Shown here: positions 1 to 11,806 of the stretch, piece after piece
Layout of the letters: the number at the start of each line of letters is the position of its first letter
How positions within the stretch are numbered: the stretch's first letter is position 1
DNA from: Nectonema munidae
Taxonomy: Eukaryota > Nematomorpha > Nectonematoida > Nectonematidae
Assembly: GCA_030549495.1 (NCBI GenBank)
Contig: JAUIRK010001049.1
Coordinates: 1-64,000, forward strand
Direction of reading: 5' to 3'
DNA length: 64,000 bases
The notes under the pieces: generated by a model
Database searches by the model: none
What the model saw: the letters and a program-made list of their open reading frames with translations, nothing else
Told to the model about the DNA's origin: nothing
Position numbers and translations under genes: made by a program

Positions 1-14
1 TGTGTGTGTGTGTG
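1..14. repeat. TG microsatellite, cut by the window edge
   Basis: Seven TG dinucleotides run off the left edge, so the true length is unknown. Confidence 0.8.
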
Positions 15-851
15 TAAAAACACATAAAAATAACTTGATAGATATGAAATGTTATTTATATTCACTCATAAACTATGAAATTAAATTTGTATTCTGCAAG
101 AATATTAAAATACCACCTAAAAAGATTTTTTATTAACAAAAATAATACCAATCAAAAACTTAATATAATGAAAAACGTAGGATGAAAAAAATAACACATG
201 AAAATAATCAAAAAAAACTTTATGAAACTCAATAAATTTCTGTACATCTTTTATCTTTGGTAGGTCGTCATCATCTCAATATACTTCAAGTTATAATTTA
301 TGGTAGTTTAGAAACTAGCCAAATTGTAAACTCAATAAATCAACATGGGTAAAGAAATAAAATAAGATGAACAAATCATGCATTAGCAGCATAGCAATAC
401 ACTGGAAAAGCGTTATATGTGTAGCGTTAATATTAGCATCAAAAAGTATACTAGGATATCTATCTTTAATATGCCTTCCATATTTTGTATGTTACGTATA
501 CATTAAATATCATTTTTTGATTTTTATGTTGTCTCATAAGGTATTGCCTGCCATCTAATGACTCCGAAAACAGGATTCATTAATTGAACTCAAGGGACAA
601 TAGGTCCTATTATTTTTAACTTAAAGCAATTGTCGCACCACAAAGAACTTTTGGAGTAATAAAATATTAAACAAAAATGCAATTAATGCAAAAACCCAAC
701 GTCTTAATAAACCTCAAAGTATGCGAAACATAGATATGTTAAGAAAAAAATATTTAAACGAGTGTAATATTATAAGTTAGCTACTTGAATAATTCAGGTT
801 GTAAAATAAAATAAAAGAACAATTTTAGAAAAATTCTTTCATCCTTGCTCA
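15..851. other. AT-rich sequence, no gene seen
   Basis: I see only short chance open frames and A/T runs here. If the tankyrase-like gene continues to the left on the minus strand, this is intron. No further ankyrin-coding exon could be found in it. Confidence 0.5.
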
Positions 852-1048
852 TCAGCTTTCTACAAAGAATGCATAAAAACTCGGATTCAAATATTTTATA
901 TACGAAGATTCCAAGATCACACCTTGAGTAAAGTTATTATATGAGTTCAATACATCATATTGATTTGTACTATATGAATTTTTACACCAACTGATGATGT
1001 GTCTGATCTGATCCTTGATTCTGGCTCTTTTAATCTCATCAATTCTGT
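852..1048 (-). CDS. possible last exon joined to the ankyrin exons
   Basis: After an acceptor-like pyrimidine stretch ending TTGTAG, the minus strand is open for 65 codons to a TGA. The predicted peptide starts with a charged, helix-prone stretch (RIDEIKRARIKDQIRHIISW). Its phase fits the end of the preceding ankyrin exon, and the three pieces would add up to 594 nt, or 197 codons plus stop. I recognise no family in it and it does not resemble the next tankyrase ankyrin repeat. In DNA this AT-rich a 65-codon frame can arise by chance, so this is a hypothesis for a short ankyrin-only protein. Confidence 0.2.
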
Positions 1049-1193
1049 CTACAAGTAAATTTGAATAATTCTATAGTTCGTATTCATTTACTTATTCAGG
1101 TAGTTGTTCGTTGGGTTAAAGAGCTAGTTACTGAGTTGGAATTGTTTTTAGACATAACTTTAGCATCAGAAATGAATTGAAAAGAAAGGATAC

Positions 1194-1807
1194 ACAAGCA
1201 AACTTCGAGTCTGCCTTTGCTAGATGCTTCGTGCAATGGCGTGAAACCCCAGTTATCAGTAGCATCGATGCAGGCGCCATTATCAAGCAGAGTAGCCACG
1301 ATTTCGCAGTGCCCAAAGGCGGACGCATTGTGGAGGGCACTCAGACCTTCTTCATCTTGCGCACTGACATCAGCGCCACACTCCAACAAATACTTAACGA
1401 CATCCTTTTTCCCAAATCCTAAGAATGAAAAGAACTTCTAACTAAACGAATGTTTCACCTATTTTAAAGAGTAAGTGGAGTATAGGTCGAACTGACTATT
1501 TTTGGATAAAATCAAGGAAGAGAATTATAGGTATAAATATATAGATTGCGAAGATCGAAGCTGACTGTATACACCATTTGTTAGTTGTTTTGCCTACCGA
1601 AAAATAAAGATAAGGCATAAAATCAAATGCACCACCTGATGCAATGTGCAAGGGTGTCGCTAATCTTTGGAGTGGATCTTTCACGTTAACATCAAGGTGC
1701 GTGGAGAAGTGTTTTTGTAGTGAGGATAAATTGCCTACGCGACAAAAATCAAAAATTTGCGAGTGTTGCGAAAATTGATCGTTGTGCAGATGTGAGGGAA
1801 GAGGCAT
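1194..1807 (-). CDS. TNKS: tankyrase-like ankyrin-repeat protein, first two exons
   Basis: Exon 1 (1807-1636) starts at an ATG and encodes the motif IFDFCRVGNL and the half repeat TPLHIASG. It stops at a GTGGTG donor in phase 1. Exon 2 (1418 to about 1194) follows an acceptor ending CTTAG and reads GFGKKDVVKYLLECGADV, then two more ankyrin repeats with the cores LSALHNASAFGHCEIVATLL and WGFTPLHEASSKGRLEV. Order and wording match the first ankyrin cluster of tankyrases (LFEACRNG, PLHFAAGFGRKDVV, PLHNACSFGHAEVV, YTPLHEAAIKGK in the family), so I call a tankyrase homologue. Tankyrases bind client proteins through ankyrin clusters and modify them with poly-ADP-ribose. The start lies only 18 residues before the first repeat, as in short-N-terminus TNKS2-type proteins. 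No SAM or PARP domain is in the window; these would lie beyond its left edge. The exon 2 donor (T/GTATCC) is weak and its end is approximate. Confidence 0.75.
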
Positions 1808-1936
1808 TCCACCAAAAGTACACCTTCATCACATCTAAAACTGAAATGTTGAAATGAATAAGTCAGTATTGTGGCAGTATTTTCTGTTTTTTAGTCCGAG
1901 ACGAATCCAGAAAAAGAACGCCCACTCTGACTAGAC

Positions 1937-3956
1937 CAGGGGTTCCCAACCTGTGGTACGCGTACCCCTGGTGTTACGCGAAAGTCTTCCAAGTGGTACA
2001 CGAGATGTTTTCTAAAAATTCAAAAAAAGTACTTGTTTTCACAGAAATTCCCACACAGAGAAATGTAGTGTAATGCGAATTTGGCTAAAGTTCTTTTCTT
2101 TAGTTCCTCAACTGTAATACTTATAAATATGTGTATATGCGTATAATGTAGCATGCACACACATTCTGTTGACTTAGTAGGTACAGTGCTGTGATTAATT
2201 AACTTGCCATCTTCGTGATTGTTTATTTTTATCGATTATTATGTAAATTATTATATATATTCAATATATTAAAAGGCAACTTTTAGTTTTATTTCAGATT
2301 ATTATAGCGTCAAATCAAGATGCCCAAACGACAGTATAGCGATCAATATATTAATTTTGGTTCTATGAATTGAAGAATAGGGAAGAATCTGTGTGTTGTG
2401 TGTATGAAGACATTATCAAATGCATCAATGAAGCCTTTTACAACGCCATCTCCAAACTAAACATCCAGACTAGAAAGACCGCGATCCTAATTATTTTAAG
2501 CGACTTAGAAAATCGACTAGACAAAACGGGGAACAAATATCAGCAGTCGGTTGGTATTGTGACAGCCAAGTGAAATTGTACGACCAATGAAATGACAACT
2601 ACAACAAAAGGAGAAGACGTGTTCGAGCTTATGAAAACTTTTTCAAAGAAAATGGTCTCCAATGGACCAAGCTAGTTGGTTGCACAACTGACGGCGCTCC
2701 TCTCTGGGTTTCAAGCTCGGGTGTAAGGAGTATCTCCATAGTCCATCTGTCACTTCTGTTCACTGTTTCATACACCGATTTGCTCTCTCTGCTAAAGTTC
2801 TACCTCCCGATATGAAGACAAGCTTGAAACTGATGGTTAAGATGGTAAACTACATTATGACATCTGCCCTAAATAGTCGTCTTTTCAAGGTCATCTGTGA
2901 GGATATCGGATCAGAATACACGTCATTGCTTTTCATACGGAAGTAAGATGTCGGTCTTGAGGGAATAGCACTATGCCCCTTTTTGTGCTGAGAAAGATGC
3001 TTCAGTTTTTCCAAACAAAAGATACGAAGTTCTGAAGATCCTTGAAGATGGAAACTTCATTCTTTACCTTGCCTACCTGTCAGATATTTTTGGAGTCATG
3101 TATCATTTCAATTGTTCTCAGGGCGCTGAAATAACATCATTGTTTTCTGAATCAAATTGATTGCATTTACTCGAAAGCTCGATTTGTGGATTGAGAACAC
3201 ACCGTTTGGAAGGTGTGAGAATGTGGCGTCACTTGGGTAGGGGGAGCCTAGTATTGCATTTGGCCAAGAGATCACCAAAGATCTCCTTCTGTTGAAAGAT
3301 GAAATCAGGCAGTACTTCTTCAATGATGGTGATGCACAAATATGCACTTACATTCGGAATCCATTCACTACTATTAACACTGGTGATCTTACAGTGGGAA
3401 CTGGTGAACAAGAACTCATCGATTTGCAGAGCGACGAAGGTGAAAATCATAAATTGGTCAACTTCTGGTTAAATGTAAGACCCTCCTATCCGTCACTAAT
3501 GAAAAGCAATTCCTCAGCTTCTTATATTTCCAACGGCATGGGAATGCGAACAAGACTTTTCTACCTTTCTTACAATCAAGTCGAAGACAAGAAATCGTTT
3601 CGTAAATCCAGAAAATTTCCGATCGTGTGTGAGCATAATATCTCTCCACGGCTTGCAAAACTAGTAGAAGAAAAGCAAATCCAGCCATCGCATTGACTTA
3701 CGGCTACTTATTGGTCGATAAGTTAGATATTTTGCTTGTTTATGGTTGTGCACATGTGCAAATAAATTAAGTTTAGTTTTGTATATTTTTTAATTGCGGA
3801 TTCGTTTACTTGTATTGTATTTATATTTTAACGTGTCTGCTAACCTTTGGGTATAGTTCTTTTATGGTCAAAAACTAATCGTTAAAGTTAGGTGGTACGT
3901 ACTTACAGAATAAGTCCATAAGTGGTACACAGCAACAAAAAAGTTGGGAAACCCTA
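1937..3956 (+). mobile_element. hAT transposon (ZBED5/SCAND3-like), degraded, with intact ends
   Basis: The left end CAGGGGTTCCCAAC and the inverted right end GTTGGGAAACCCTA form the terminal repeats. Both sides carry the same 8-bp duplication GACTAGAC (1929-1936 and 3957-3964), the hAT signature. Inside, the plus strand starts a transposase with MPKRQYSDQYINFGSMN and then meets a stop (codon 18, about 2370). Later pieces read LVGCTTDGAP, VHCFIHRFALSAKVLPPDMK and ALNSRLFKVICEDIG in a frame open over about 2660-2945, all typical of the RNase-H fold of ZBED5-type hAT transposases. A C-terminal piece lies at 3292-3696 (WLNVRPSYPSL, the dimerisation region). The coding frame changes at least twice, so the element is dead but still full-length in outline. 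The intact target duplication suggests moderate age. Confidence 0.9.
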
Positions 3957-3964
3957 GACTAGAC

Positions 3965-6900
3965 ACTTGTATGCTATACATATGTAGAACGGAATTGGCT
4001 CTTAATTCTTTATTATTTTTCCTTCAAAATAAATCCCACCATCATAAATCACGATTCTGATTTCACGAAAAATGCCGATTCTGATTCCACGAAAACGACA
4101 GATTCTGGTTCTTTTCAATATACAAAATATGCTTTTTGAAAATCAAACTTAGCTACCATGCTGAATGTATGTGAGTTTATCAGAATGAAGTGCTACACTT
4201 TATAGAGCTGTATAGAGATTTTCTATAATTCAAGCATTTACAAAGATCGCCAAAAAAAGATTTTGATCAAAATTCAACGCTTATATCCATGGAGTCAAGT
4301 GTTTACCTTCGAATGAAGCCCCACTACTCCATTTAAAAAGGTTTTCTTACCCAAGGTTTTAAAAAAAATTAAGTCTCCATAACAATAACTAAATATTAGA
4401 ACTATGTGTTAAATTTATTTGCATACACTACATCAAACAGAGCAAACATAATATGTTTTTGTTGAGATAATAGACAGAACTAAATATTTTTCACTTGTAT
4501 TATAAAAATATACTTGTAGTTCGTTCATATATGTAAAGTATTCATATATTATATTTCTAAGCTATGTAAAATTTGGAAAGACCCAAAAAATAAATACGTT
4601 TATAGACTTCGACAATATACAATATATCACTGGCGTATACAGATTGACTATTCTTATAAAAATATCATCAATTTATTAAAAGGAATTTTTTAAACAACCA
4701 ACTTATCATTTTCAAAAATTGCAAGTAAAATAAAACGTTAGGATTTTAAAGGATCACGAACCATTTTTATTTAACCTTTCAATTTCTAAGAATCGGAATA
4801 ATTTCGTTGCTGATAGATGGAAAAAGATTATTAGAATTTCCGATTGAGATTAATGATTCGTTGCCATTAATCAATACATCACATAAACACAATTTTGTAT
4901 AAAAACATTTTATCGCCAGTCCTGCAAAAAAGTCCACTCAAATATCATATGGTGATACTGCATACATTTGTCACATCAATAAAAAACGTAATTTCATAGT
5001 ATGAAATCAGAATCAATTACTAAATATTCAAACTTCCTAGGCCTGTTATTTGCTTAAAACAACATATAACAAAAAATTTAAAGCACCTACTACATACACT
5101 GAGAAAAGGGTAAATATAAATTTACTCAATGAAAGTTAAACATGAAATCAAATTCCAAAAAATCTATAGAGAAATGCAAAGATATATCAACGTCATTATC
5201 CTGATGCCTTATTATTTGGATAAAAGTAAATGTAAGAAAAACTTTATAACGCAAAAATTTTTATGAAAAGACATTTTTGTCAACACTTATATCAGGATAT
5301 AAGTTTTTTATACAGAGATATTTCATTTTTAAATTTTTTTTTCAAGCAAAAACTTAATTACAAGAATGAAATAATTAATTTATATATTAATCTAGTCAGT
5401 TAATCATGTTCTTAAGATATTTTGCGAGTTAGAATTTCATTTTCCCTGAAACAAGAAGTTGGTAGGTAATCCCAAATTGAAAAACCCCTGATATATAGCT
5501 AGAAATGAAGTAAAATTACAATTTGTGACAGTTGGTGAAAAGAAATAGATTTGGATCAGCGAATTTTAACAAATGAATATATCAAAATTTTTAGAAATAA
5601 ATTACATAAATAAAAAAGGAAACAGGTGAATTCGGCCTCTGAATATATTGATATTAATATTGCCTTGAAGCTGAACTGCCCAGAGGAAAAAATGTCCATG
5701 AACAATAAAAATGAACTAATTAAGGATATAGAATTATTATTGGTATATATTAAAAAAATAGGACAAATTTTTATTAAAGAAAAAAAATTCACTTAAAAAA
5801 TAGAAAAATCACTTGTATAGAGTTATTAATTAGGAGATAAACTTGTATAGCATTAGAGATATGTTGTACTGATTCAATGATAATAATCAATAATATATAA
5901 TCTAGCACAGTGATCAATGGTATGATTTATTGATGGATGACATAAACTGTTACTATAGCAAAAGTTAGCTATATCACTTTGAATTAGCCGGAAGAGTGTG
6001 GTTGCATAACTCCTTCTTCTTCACTCATAACATTGGGAGGTATAAATATTTTAGCTTTATATATAATATTCCCATTTTTTATACATAAATTTTTTTAAGA
6101 TTTCCTATTGCTGCATAAAGTGCATACTTAAGTTAAAACAGTTAAATCTGAGGAAGGACATCAGGCCAAGAAAAAAAAAAGTCCCACAAATTTGTGTGTG
6201 AGGCACGTCTTATCCTATGTATCCAGGAATAACGACGTTTTTTAATGATTACTGAATGCTAAAGTGGTTTATGATGAGGTTGGTGAAACTTGAAGCAAAT
6301 TATAAGTTTTCTTTATTTTTATTAATTAAATCCCCAAATTCAATTTATTATTTTAAAAACTATAAAGTTCATCAAATTCTATCCTAATCTTAGATTGATC
6401 AAAATGTGGACCAGAAAAGTAAAAAAATCAAAATTTTTCTTCCTAGTGTAGTCCTTTTATGCGAACTTTATTAGAGCGTCATATGTTAATCCTATTCATT
6501 ACGGTATATTTTGATACCTTAGTGAGGGTGAAGAATAGAGCTTTTCGCACATCCCCTCTCCTCCTCCCTATTTCTTTTTTTCCCAAAATATTAAATATTT
6601 TTAAAGAATTCTCGCGCGAATCCATTAAATAATTAATAGCGAATCTAAACTTTATATCTTAGTTTTTTTGCTAAATATTGTATTTATTTATCTAATTAAC
6701 GAACTTTTGTTATTTAACTTACTAAAAATATTCAAATTTTCAGTAAATTAGCTTTTACAAGCCAAATATTCTTTTTTTAATTTTTAAAAACAAGCTTATC
6801 CATACATATTACATCGGCCATGTTCAATTGATTCTAAAATTATTTTTGACTATTTAGATTAAAATTATGGTTATAGTTTACCTCTAGCTAATTTGTAGTC

Positions 6901-8130
6901 AGATTCATTTTTTCATTTTTGAATAATTTCGTCCTATTTAGAAAATTTACTTTTTTCCACTTTATAATGATTTTCTAGATTATATTTAATAAATATAGAA
7001 TTTTTGATGTTAATACCCATTAGAAAAATTTTCCAAAAAAAAATTGTAAATGATGATATACATTCATTTTCACTATTTTAAGCACAAGAGAGCCTTCTTA
7101 GGAGGAAAAAGTGAGAACGAACGTGCTCACTATATCTTTTTCCTTTGAAGAGAACAGTCTTCTGTCGAAACTAGTAAATGTCTTTCTTAAATTTATTTTT
7201 AAAAAAATTATGTTTAAAATTTATTAGTTTATAGATTTTCAGGATTCATTCAAAAATTTGATTAACACTTTCAGACATTTTCATACGCTAAATGCGAAAA
7301 CTGATTCCAGAAATGAAACCACCATGATCGAATATTACCTTTGAAGAAAATCTCGCTCTATTTGTAATAATTTTCTGACCCGAGTTTTAATACAATCCTT
7401 ATAAGCATTCATAATAATATATTGATCTGTGTTAAAAATAGATAAGAAGTTATTTTTATAGACGAATTGATAGAACTAAATAATAATTGAAAAAAAAAGA
7501 TGTAAAGTACTATTTTATTTGTAGACTATGTAATATTTTAGAGACAGAAATGATAGAGAAGATTATATCAAAAGAGTTAATTATGAAGATAGAAGACCCT
7601 AATAGAAAATTTTAATGTAATATAAAATGTAGAAAAAAATAAATTTTCATAAATAAAAAATATTGTAAAATTTCACCATTTTAGTTTTATAATAAAACTT
7701 AAATTTTTAAAAATAAAGAAAATAAAAACTGAGAAAAGGTTTGGGCAGAATTACCTAGTTAAAAGTATTAATACATGCCTCTTTATATTTCCTTTAAGCA
7801 TTTTTTTAGCTTAATGAATGTGACCAAAGAATATTTTGACTCACTGAGAATTTTTCAAAAAGCTTAAGGAAATGCTTTTTTGTTGATATGTAAAATAAGA
7901 CGTTACTAACCCTTCTCTTACGGTTTGGCTTTTTAGGATAACTCAAATAAATATATATTAATAAACAAAATAATAAATAAAAAAAGAATTTTTAAATAAA
8001 TTTTTTTTAGCTAAACTTGTAATTTAATAATTTTTTGGTTTTTAATGATATTTTGAAAGTATGACAATAGATCATTTTATATACTAATGGCTCTATCTGT
8101 TATAGATTTTTCAGCATCTTGTTTTCCAAC
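3965..8130. other. long AT-rich intergenic stretch
   Basis: About 4.2 kb of A/T-rich DNA with no convincing exon, transposase or RNA gene on either strand. A tandem-like run of poly-A and poly-T tracts is all that stands out. The tankyrase-like promoter should lie at the left edge, displaced by the hAT insertion. Confidence 0.5.
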
Positions 8131-8275
8131 GGTAAAGGTACCGTGAGGAATTTTTATTGAAAATTCACAATTGTGCCGCTTATATCGAACTATGAGGAAA
8201 GTAGGCTTGATACAGAATCGAACCCAGGATCTCGAGTTATCGAAACCAGTATGTAACCAAACTTACTCACGCTCC
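8131..8275 (-). repeat. tRNA-derived SINE copy
   Basis: Read on the minus strand this carries the family head GAGCGTGAGTAAG, a GGTTCGATTC B-box-like motif, then the tail phrase AAGCCTACTTTCCTCATAG and a CGGCACAATTGTG block. The same phrases recur at 16.9, 17.6, 37.8, 40.3, 53.0 and 55.5 kb, on both strands. A box plus B box spacing fits a Pol III promoter from a tRNA ancestor. It is not a working tRNA: no acceptor stem closes. Confidence 0.7.
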
Positions 8276-8289
8276 ATCGATAAAATACC

Positions 8290-8520
8290 AATTTTTTCTT
8301 TTACTTCTGTTTCGTCTGAAAAAGATATTTTTATTATTTCATCATCCTGATCTTTTTGAATTAAAACAAGTTCTTCTGTGGTTAAATCTCTCTATCATCA
8401 TATACTAGATCATCTACATCAGCAACGTCAATCTTCAAATCAAAATTTATGCTATCTATTATCAATCACTTTGTTATCATTATTACATTTTACTTCATCT
8501 AAACTTTCCAAAACGTAAAA
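8290..8520 (-). mobile_element. acidic tail resembling a pogo/Tigger transposase end
   Basis: The minus strand gives ADVDDLVYDDRE followed by LTTEELVLIQKDQDDEIIKI, separated by a stop. Acidic tails with an LT-E-V spacing of this kind end many Tigger-type transposases. No DDE core lies next to it, so this is an isolated fragment and the family call is tentative. Confidence 0.3.
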
Positions 8521-8771
8521 AGGCCAAAGTATGCCCTCAATTCATGCCCGCCTATTTTTGCCCGCATCAAGCAGATGATTGTCGAAATTCCAATGAAGGA
8601 TGATTGTCGAGTTACAATGAAAAAGGCTATCATATACATTTCTTAAATGATACAAGATTTCTAGTTTTCAATATAAAACTTTTCTTTACAAACATGTATA
8701 TTCATATTGCTTCGGGGCAGAATTATTTGTCTTGAGGCCAATTTGTTTACTAAATAATTGTAAACTTATAA

Positions 8772-9278
8772 TCTATATTATAATAAGCTAGCGTCTGTGT
8801 GTGTGTCTGTGTGTCGCTGGAAGCATTCTGATTGGTTGAATTTATTATATGTTTTGTGTGTATTTTTATATGGTGTGATGAGTTTATATGTGTGTATGTG
8901 TTTGAAGCATTATGATTGGTTGAAATTATTTATATATGTTTTGTGTATATATGTGTTTGAAGCATTCTGATTGGTTGAAATACCTTTTGTATGTATTTTA
9001 TATGTTGTAATAGAAAAATACACAGAAAAGGTACAAATATTCTAAAAACTGACCACCATACCATATAACACTATTAGTAACTCAAAATACACACTACCCA
9101 GAATCCTATTTTTCGAGAGCAGCCTAAAGAAAAAAAAACTAGCCGGTCCCGTGGTCGTTTCGAGCGAAGAGAATTTGAATTAGCAACTCAATATACACAT
9201 TACCCAGAATCCTATGTTTCGAGCGTAGCGAGAAACACTGTTTCGAGCGAAGCGAGAAACGACCACGGGACCGGCTAG
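8772..9278 (+). mobile_element. Helitron-like non-autonomous element, copy 1
   Basis: The element starts TCTATATTATAATAAG directly after an A and ends GGGACCGGCTAG. A 5' TC, a 3' CTRR (here CTAG), insertion next to A, and a hairpin-prone region (TTTCGAGCGAAGCGAGAAA) shortly before the 3' end all match Helitron ends. No Rep/helicase is encoded. Internally a unit with GAAGCATTCTGATTGGTTGAA is repeated three times. At 9139-9161 lies an inverted copy of the last 23 bases of the element. It abuts the second copy with no spacer. Confidence 0.65.
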
Positions 9279-9592
9279 TCTATATTATAATAAGCTAGCG
9301 TCTGTGTGTGTGTGTGTGTCGCTGGAAGCATTCTCATTGGTTGAAATTATTTATATATTTTGTGTATGTATGTGTTAGAAGTAACTCATCACACCATATA
9401 AAAACACAAATAAAACATATAAAAATTTCAACCAATCAGAATGCCTTTACATTTTGCGTAGCCTAAACAAAAAAAACTAGCCGGTCCCGTGGTCGTTTCG
9501 AGCGAAGTGAATTTAAATTAGCAGCTTAATATACACACTACCAAGAATCCTATGTTTCGAGCGAAGCGAGAAACGACCACGGGACCGGCTAG
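9279..9592 (+). mobile_element. Helitron-like non-autonomous element, copy 2 in tandem
   Basis: It begins with the same TCTATATTATAATAAG immediately after the CTAG of copy 1 and ends CCGGCTAG before a T at 9593. It is shorter because the internal GATTGGTTGAA unit occurs once in direct orientation, facing an inverted TTCAACCAATCAGAATGC. Again an inverted copy of the 3' terminal 23 bases sits inside, at 9477-9499. Head-to-tail tandem arrays are a known product of rolling-circle transposition. Confidence 0.65.
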
Positions 9593-9741
9593 TTTATTAA
9601 TATTGTTATTCTGATAATCACTCCTGTTTAACGATAGCGAACAAATAATCGGTTACTCGCTAACATTTTTACTCAAACACACAAAAATATTTTCTTTTTT
9701 ACAAATAAGAACTTAAAATTAAAAATGTATTAGATAAATGC

Positions 9742-11806
9742 TTAAACCTTATGGTACCCTTATTTTCCCAACTTTATAGGTTCCTTGGGCTGTTTTCAAC
9801 CTTTTTTTTCAAAATTTTAATTCACCTGAAAAATTTATTGAAATGGCACAAAAATATAAAAACATTAAATAGAATAATTTATACAAACATATTTCAAATG
9901 ATTTTTGCATACAAAGTAGTCACAAATAGAGCATTTCAGAGATATTTTATTTTTTGTGTTTATGCAAAGATGAGATCTTGCTTTTTTTGGCCCATGAAAA
10001 ATTTCTTCTTCAACTTCTTAATTATTTCTTTTTTTATTTTAAGTATAAAATTTTTGCTTGATAAAGTTCTAGGCAGTTTTGGCCTTGCCCTAATCAGTGG
10101 TTCTATAAGTTTTTTTCCTAGTATAACCAAATATTTTCGCCTGACATCACAACAATTTTTATTTTTTATGAAAATCTCTTTTGACAAAATAAAACTATTA
10201 AGTGCGGAAATATCAATTATGTTACTAAAAACCACAATGGGCCAGCGCTTTGTTTTTCTTTTGACAGAATAATTTGATAACATTTGATCAACTACATCAA
10301 CAGCAACATGGGTTTTGTTGTAATGTATAATCACTTCTGGTTTTTTTGCTTCAGAGTCGTTGATTCTTTTAGATTTATGAAAAGAAGATAAAAGGAAAAC
10401 GTTTTTGTTTTTTTAGGCATATACGAAACAAGCATGTTTTCTTCGGTGAACAAGAACACAGAAGAAAATACATGGCGCTTTTTTATATCAAGTATTGCTG
10501 GTGGTATAAACTTTTTGTTTTTACGAACTGTACCAAGCAAAGTCATTTTTCTCTCTTTTAAGAGTCTTTTAGACAGGTTCAAAGATGTAAAAAAATTGTC
10601 ACACGTCACGTTGTGACCCTTTAGTCCTTTTGTCATATCCATCACAACACGCTCTCCTTAATTTTTTTCAGCTGCATTTCCAGGTTGCTTTCCCAAATAT
10701 GGCTGGATGTTCCATACGTAAAAACTCTCAACATCTGCTAAAATCCACAACTTTAATCCATATTTATCTGGTTTGGTAGGAATGTACTGTCTAAAAGGAC
10801 AATTTCCCTTGAAGCCTCTGAGCTGCTCATCTACTGTTACTTGAAAACCGGGATTGAAAAGTTTTGGTAGAATAGCAACCCATTCATCCCAAATTTCTTT
10901 AATTGAAGCAAACTTGTTTTTTTCTCTTCTATTTTCCCTTGTTTTTTTGTCATCAAATCGTAAAACTCTTCTAATCATTTTGAAATTTTTCAGAGACATT
11001 GTAGCTCTAAAAATACTTCTCCCAGTATCATCATCCCATAAGCTGGCAGTGGACTCGTTTTTGGATTTGAAAACTCCAGCAAGAATCAACAGGCCTAAAT
11101 AAGCTTCAAACTTTACGGTATCAAGCTCCAACCAGCTATCACCCATCACAACCTTGCCTTCAATGTTAGTCCACTTCATTATTGTATTCAAAATTTTTGG
11201 TGGAAAAAATTGCATAAAAGCTGTGTACTCATCTTCTATCCTTGAGAAGCATAACTTGTTGGACCTGGCTTCATTGATATGCTATTATGACACCTTTCTT
11301 TATTTGAATAATTAAAATCGTCATGATACCATTTTGTCTCCCCATTTTCGAAAGACAATACTCATGAGTTTCCTCATCTTCTAAATTAGAAAGCATTCCA
11401 TCGGAAAAATCACTATAACATTCTTCAGCCTCACATAATGAAACATGATCTTCTACCTCAGAAAACGCGCTAATGGAAGGGGAAGAGTCGTTGTACATGC
11501 CTTTATAAAAAATATAGCAATTTAGTACTAAAAAAAAATAAAAAAACTTAAATTATGAAAGGAAAAAATTAATTACTCTAATTTTTTCTTGCTTGGACTC
11601 TTTTGAACCCAAGGATCTCAAATGTATAAAAAAATATATCCTAATAAGTTAAACATTTTATTGTGTTTTTTAAAAAATTATTTTGTGATTTTTATATTAT
11701 ATGTAACAAATACTAAAAACTTAAGGCTATGATAATTTTGAAATTTTTAATAAAAGAATTTTAAAAAATTAGATTTAAATGAGCCCTAGGATCTTATAAG
11801 GGTTAA
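9742..11806 (-). mobile_element. piggyBac transposon with TTAA ends, catalytic triad kept, frame broken
   Basis: TTAA lies at 9742-9745 and 11803-11806. The outward ends (CCCTTATAAGATCCT on the right, ACCTTATGGTACCCT on the left) are imperfect inverted repeats. The minus-strand transposase has an acidic N-terminus (about 11271-11498), then a core at 10658-11215 with VTVDEQLRGFKGNCPFRQY. An in-frame TAA follows just before GERVVMDMTKGL, and the frame continues as HNVTCDNFFTSLNL. After a shift near 10.41 kb comes HVAVDVVDQMLSNYSVKRKT. All three catalytic aspartates of the piggyBac DDD triad are therefore still present (VDEQ, CDNF, VDVVDQ). A second shift near 9.96 kb precedes a cysteine-rich tail KCSICDYFVCKNH. 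About one stop and three shifts make it inactive, but it decayed recently relative to the fossils elsewhere in the window. Confidence 0.9.

Noticed and set aside
367-558. Hydrophobic 63-codon plus-strand frame
   Set aside because: A/T-driven residue mix, no family resemblance, no exon signals; chance frame.
5556-5792. 78-codon membrane-like minus-strand frame
   Set aside because: Composed of Ile, Phe, Leu and Ser as expected from T-rich DNA; no supporting signals.
9751-10272. 173-codon hydrophobic plus-strand frame
   Set aside because: Antisense shadow of the piggyBac transposase; the real coding is on the minus strand.
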